DNA from: Gammaproteobacteria bacterium
Lineage (GTDB): Bacteria; Pseudomonadota; Gammaproteobacteria; DAOWEP01
DNA length: 7,076 bases
Assembly (NCBI GenBank): GCA_030638455.1
Contig: DAOWEP010000170.1
Coordinates: forward strand, 1 to 7,076
Reading direction: 5' to 3'
The stretch's first letter is position 1. Every line of letters begins with the position of its first letter. The notes below the pieces were generated by a model. It searched no databases, was not told the origin of the DNA, and saw nothing but the letters and a program-made list of their open reading frames with translations. Made by a program: the position numbers and the translations under genes. Positions 5,984 to 7,076 of this stretch are shown here, one piece after another.

Positions 5984-7076
5984 ATGTGGCGATACAGGTT
6001 GATTATGGTTCTGCTAGCAATACCACTGGGGTTATATACCCTGTGGCAGGCCATTCGTTACAAAAACTCATATTACCTTCAGGAAAGACTAGGGCTGTTC
6101 CGCACAGACATCATCAAGTCGCATGATGTCTGGATACACGCCGCCTCTGTAGGCGAAGTAAACGCCGTAATGCCACTCATTCACCATATGAAGGATGAAT
6201 GCAAAAATATTTCCATCATACTGACCACCACCACCCCTACAGGTGCCCAGATCGCAAGAAAAAAACTGCCCCCCGAATACAGTTGCTATTTTTTACCCAT
6301 CGACTGGCCATATGGCATTGCCCGTTTTCTGGGAAGTATGCGACCTGCCTGCGCACTTATCATGGAAACCGAACTATGGCCTAATCTGTTTCAGGCATGT
6401 AACGACCGAAACATTCCCATCACCATTATTAATGGTCGCCTGTCAAACCGCACCATGAATGCGTGGCCGTGGATGAAGGACATATATGCGACTGTGCTGG
6501 CCTCAACTCATGCCATACTGGCACGATCACAAACAGACCATGACCGTTTTATTAGCCTTGGAGCAAGCCCGAATACCACCGAGGTAACAGGTAATATCAA
6601 ATTTGCCCCGGGACCACTGCCCTCAAAAAACGTAATACAACCAGGCCGTCCTTATGTGCTGGCCGCTTCAACTCGTGATGGGGAAGAAAAGATACTGGTA
6701 CGTACCTGGAAAAAACTGGATACAGAAGGCCGTTTGCTGGTAATCGTGCCCAGACACCCTCAACGAATACAACAAATCCTGAGAGACCTGGAAGCACTGA
6801 ATGTGGAAGTTGCCGTCCGCAGTAAAAATGAACCCGTCAAGAGCGGCACGCAGGTTTATCTTGCGGACACTATTGGGGAACTAACCAGTTTTTTCAGGGA
6901 GGCCGAACTGGTGTTTGTGGGAGGATCGCTGGTGCCGTTCGGTGGCCAGAATATCCTCGAACCGGCAGAGGAAGGCAAAGCCGTTATCTTTGGGCCACAT
7001 ATGGAAAATTTTGCCGATGAAGCAGCGCTATTGGTTGAACGGGGCGCAGCACTTCAGGCCTTCGATGAAGCCCACC
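5984..7076 (+). CDS. waaA: 3-deoxy-D-manno-octulosonic acid transferase WaaA (KdtA), 3' end missing
   Basis: WaaA is the inner-membrane GT30 glycosyltransferase that moves Kdo from CMP-Kdo to lipid IVA. The window holds 364 codons of the usual 420-430 and then ends, so about 60 C-terminal residues are missing. The frame is open throughout. Residues ~5-21 are a hydrophobic membrane anchor, followed by QERLG (33-37). The catalytic glutamate is Glu58 in HAASVGE, aligned with E. coli Glu60. Next come TTTTPTG (81-87) and METELWPN (127-134). The C-terminal nucleotide-sugar half shows VTGNIKF, VPRHPQR and FVGGSLVPFGGQNILEP. The start is well fixed: an in-frame stop lies at 5972-5974, and 5984 is the first ATG, 20 nt after the lpxL stop. 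No Shine-Dalgarno is visible. The two genes are probably cotranscribed, which suits their consecutive steps in Kdo-lipid A synthesis. Whether Kdo is added once or twice cannot be read from the sequence. Confidence 0.95.
   Translation, partial: MWRYRLIMVLLAIPLGLYTLWQAIRYKNSYYLQERLGLFRTDIIKSHDVWIHAASVGEVNAVMPLIHHMKDECKNISIILTTTTPTGAQIARKKLPPEYSCYFLPIDWPYGIARFLGSMRPACALIMETELWPNLFQACNDRNIPITIINGRLSNRTMNAWPWMKDIYATVLASTHAILARSQTDHDRFISLGASPNTTEVTGNIKFAPGPLPSKNVIQPGRPYVLAASTRDGEEKILVRTWKKLDTEGRLLVIVPRHPQRIQQILRDLEALNVEVAVRSKNEPVKSGTQVYLADTIGELTSFFREAELVFVGGSLVPFGGQNILEPAEEGKAVIFGPHMENFADEAALLVERGAALQAFDEAH

Noticed and set aside
5872..6458. Short plus-strand frames over the lpxL-waaA junction and early waaA
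   Set aside because: They lie in the wrong frames relative to the continuous WaaA frame from 5984, which carries HAASVGE and METELWPN.
1..7076. Mobile element, CRISPR, defence or toxin-antitoxin system
   Set aside because: All stretches are accounted for by housekeeping genes with short gaps. No spaced direct repeats, transposase or integrase motifs, or att-like sites were seen.

Overview
The window looks like a housekeeping and envelope-biogenesis segment of a Gram-negative gammaproteobacterium. The lipid A late acyltransferase, Kdo transferase and TolC-type channel require an outer membrane. The ThiC and LpxL-like sequences resemble the E. coli proteins over their whole length. I cannot assign a genus. 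Base composition looks mid-range by eye, and I see no mobile element, tRNA/rRNA, CRISPR array or phage gene.

Left part (1-2160, minus strand): a complete thiC (HMP-phosphate synthase of thiamine biosynthesis). An intrinsic terminator lies just past its stop, and a canonical TPP riboswitch lies in its leader. The aptamer is followed by about 110 nt of leader containing sequences that could pair in two mutually exclusive ways around the ribosome binding site. The long reading frame can be extended to an ATG at 2018, but the good Shine-Dalgarno sequence supports a start at 1961 (or 1958), so the extra 19 codons are probably leader RNA.

Divergent gap (2161-2350): contains a strong extended -10 promoter pointing right and a 7-bp inverted repeat in the presumed 5' UTR of the rightward transcript.

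Right part (2351-7076, plus strand): five genes in one direction. They are a PCMT-like SAM methyltransferase lacking the usual catalytic serine, a TolC-family outer-membrane channel, a soluble hemerythrin-like protein, an LpxL/HtrB-type lipid A acyltransferase, and waaA (Kdo transferase), which is cut by the window end. Gaps between tolC and waaA are 20-33 nt, so these four genes probably share a transcript. The methyltransferase is separated from tolC by 133 nt that begin with a terminator-like hairpin.

LpxL and WaaA act in succession on lipid A: WaaA adds Kdo, then LpxL acylates the Kdo-containing acceptor. TolC is an outer-membrane export duct. The hemerythrin-like protein is the member whose role in this group is unclear. 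I found no convincing undescribed system. The points most worth a check are the predicted expression platform of the thiC riboswitch, the atypical methyltransferase and the hemerythrin-like gene.
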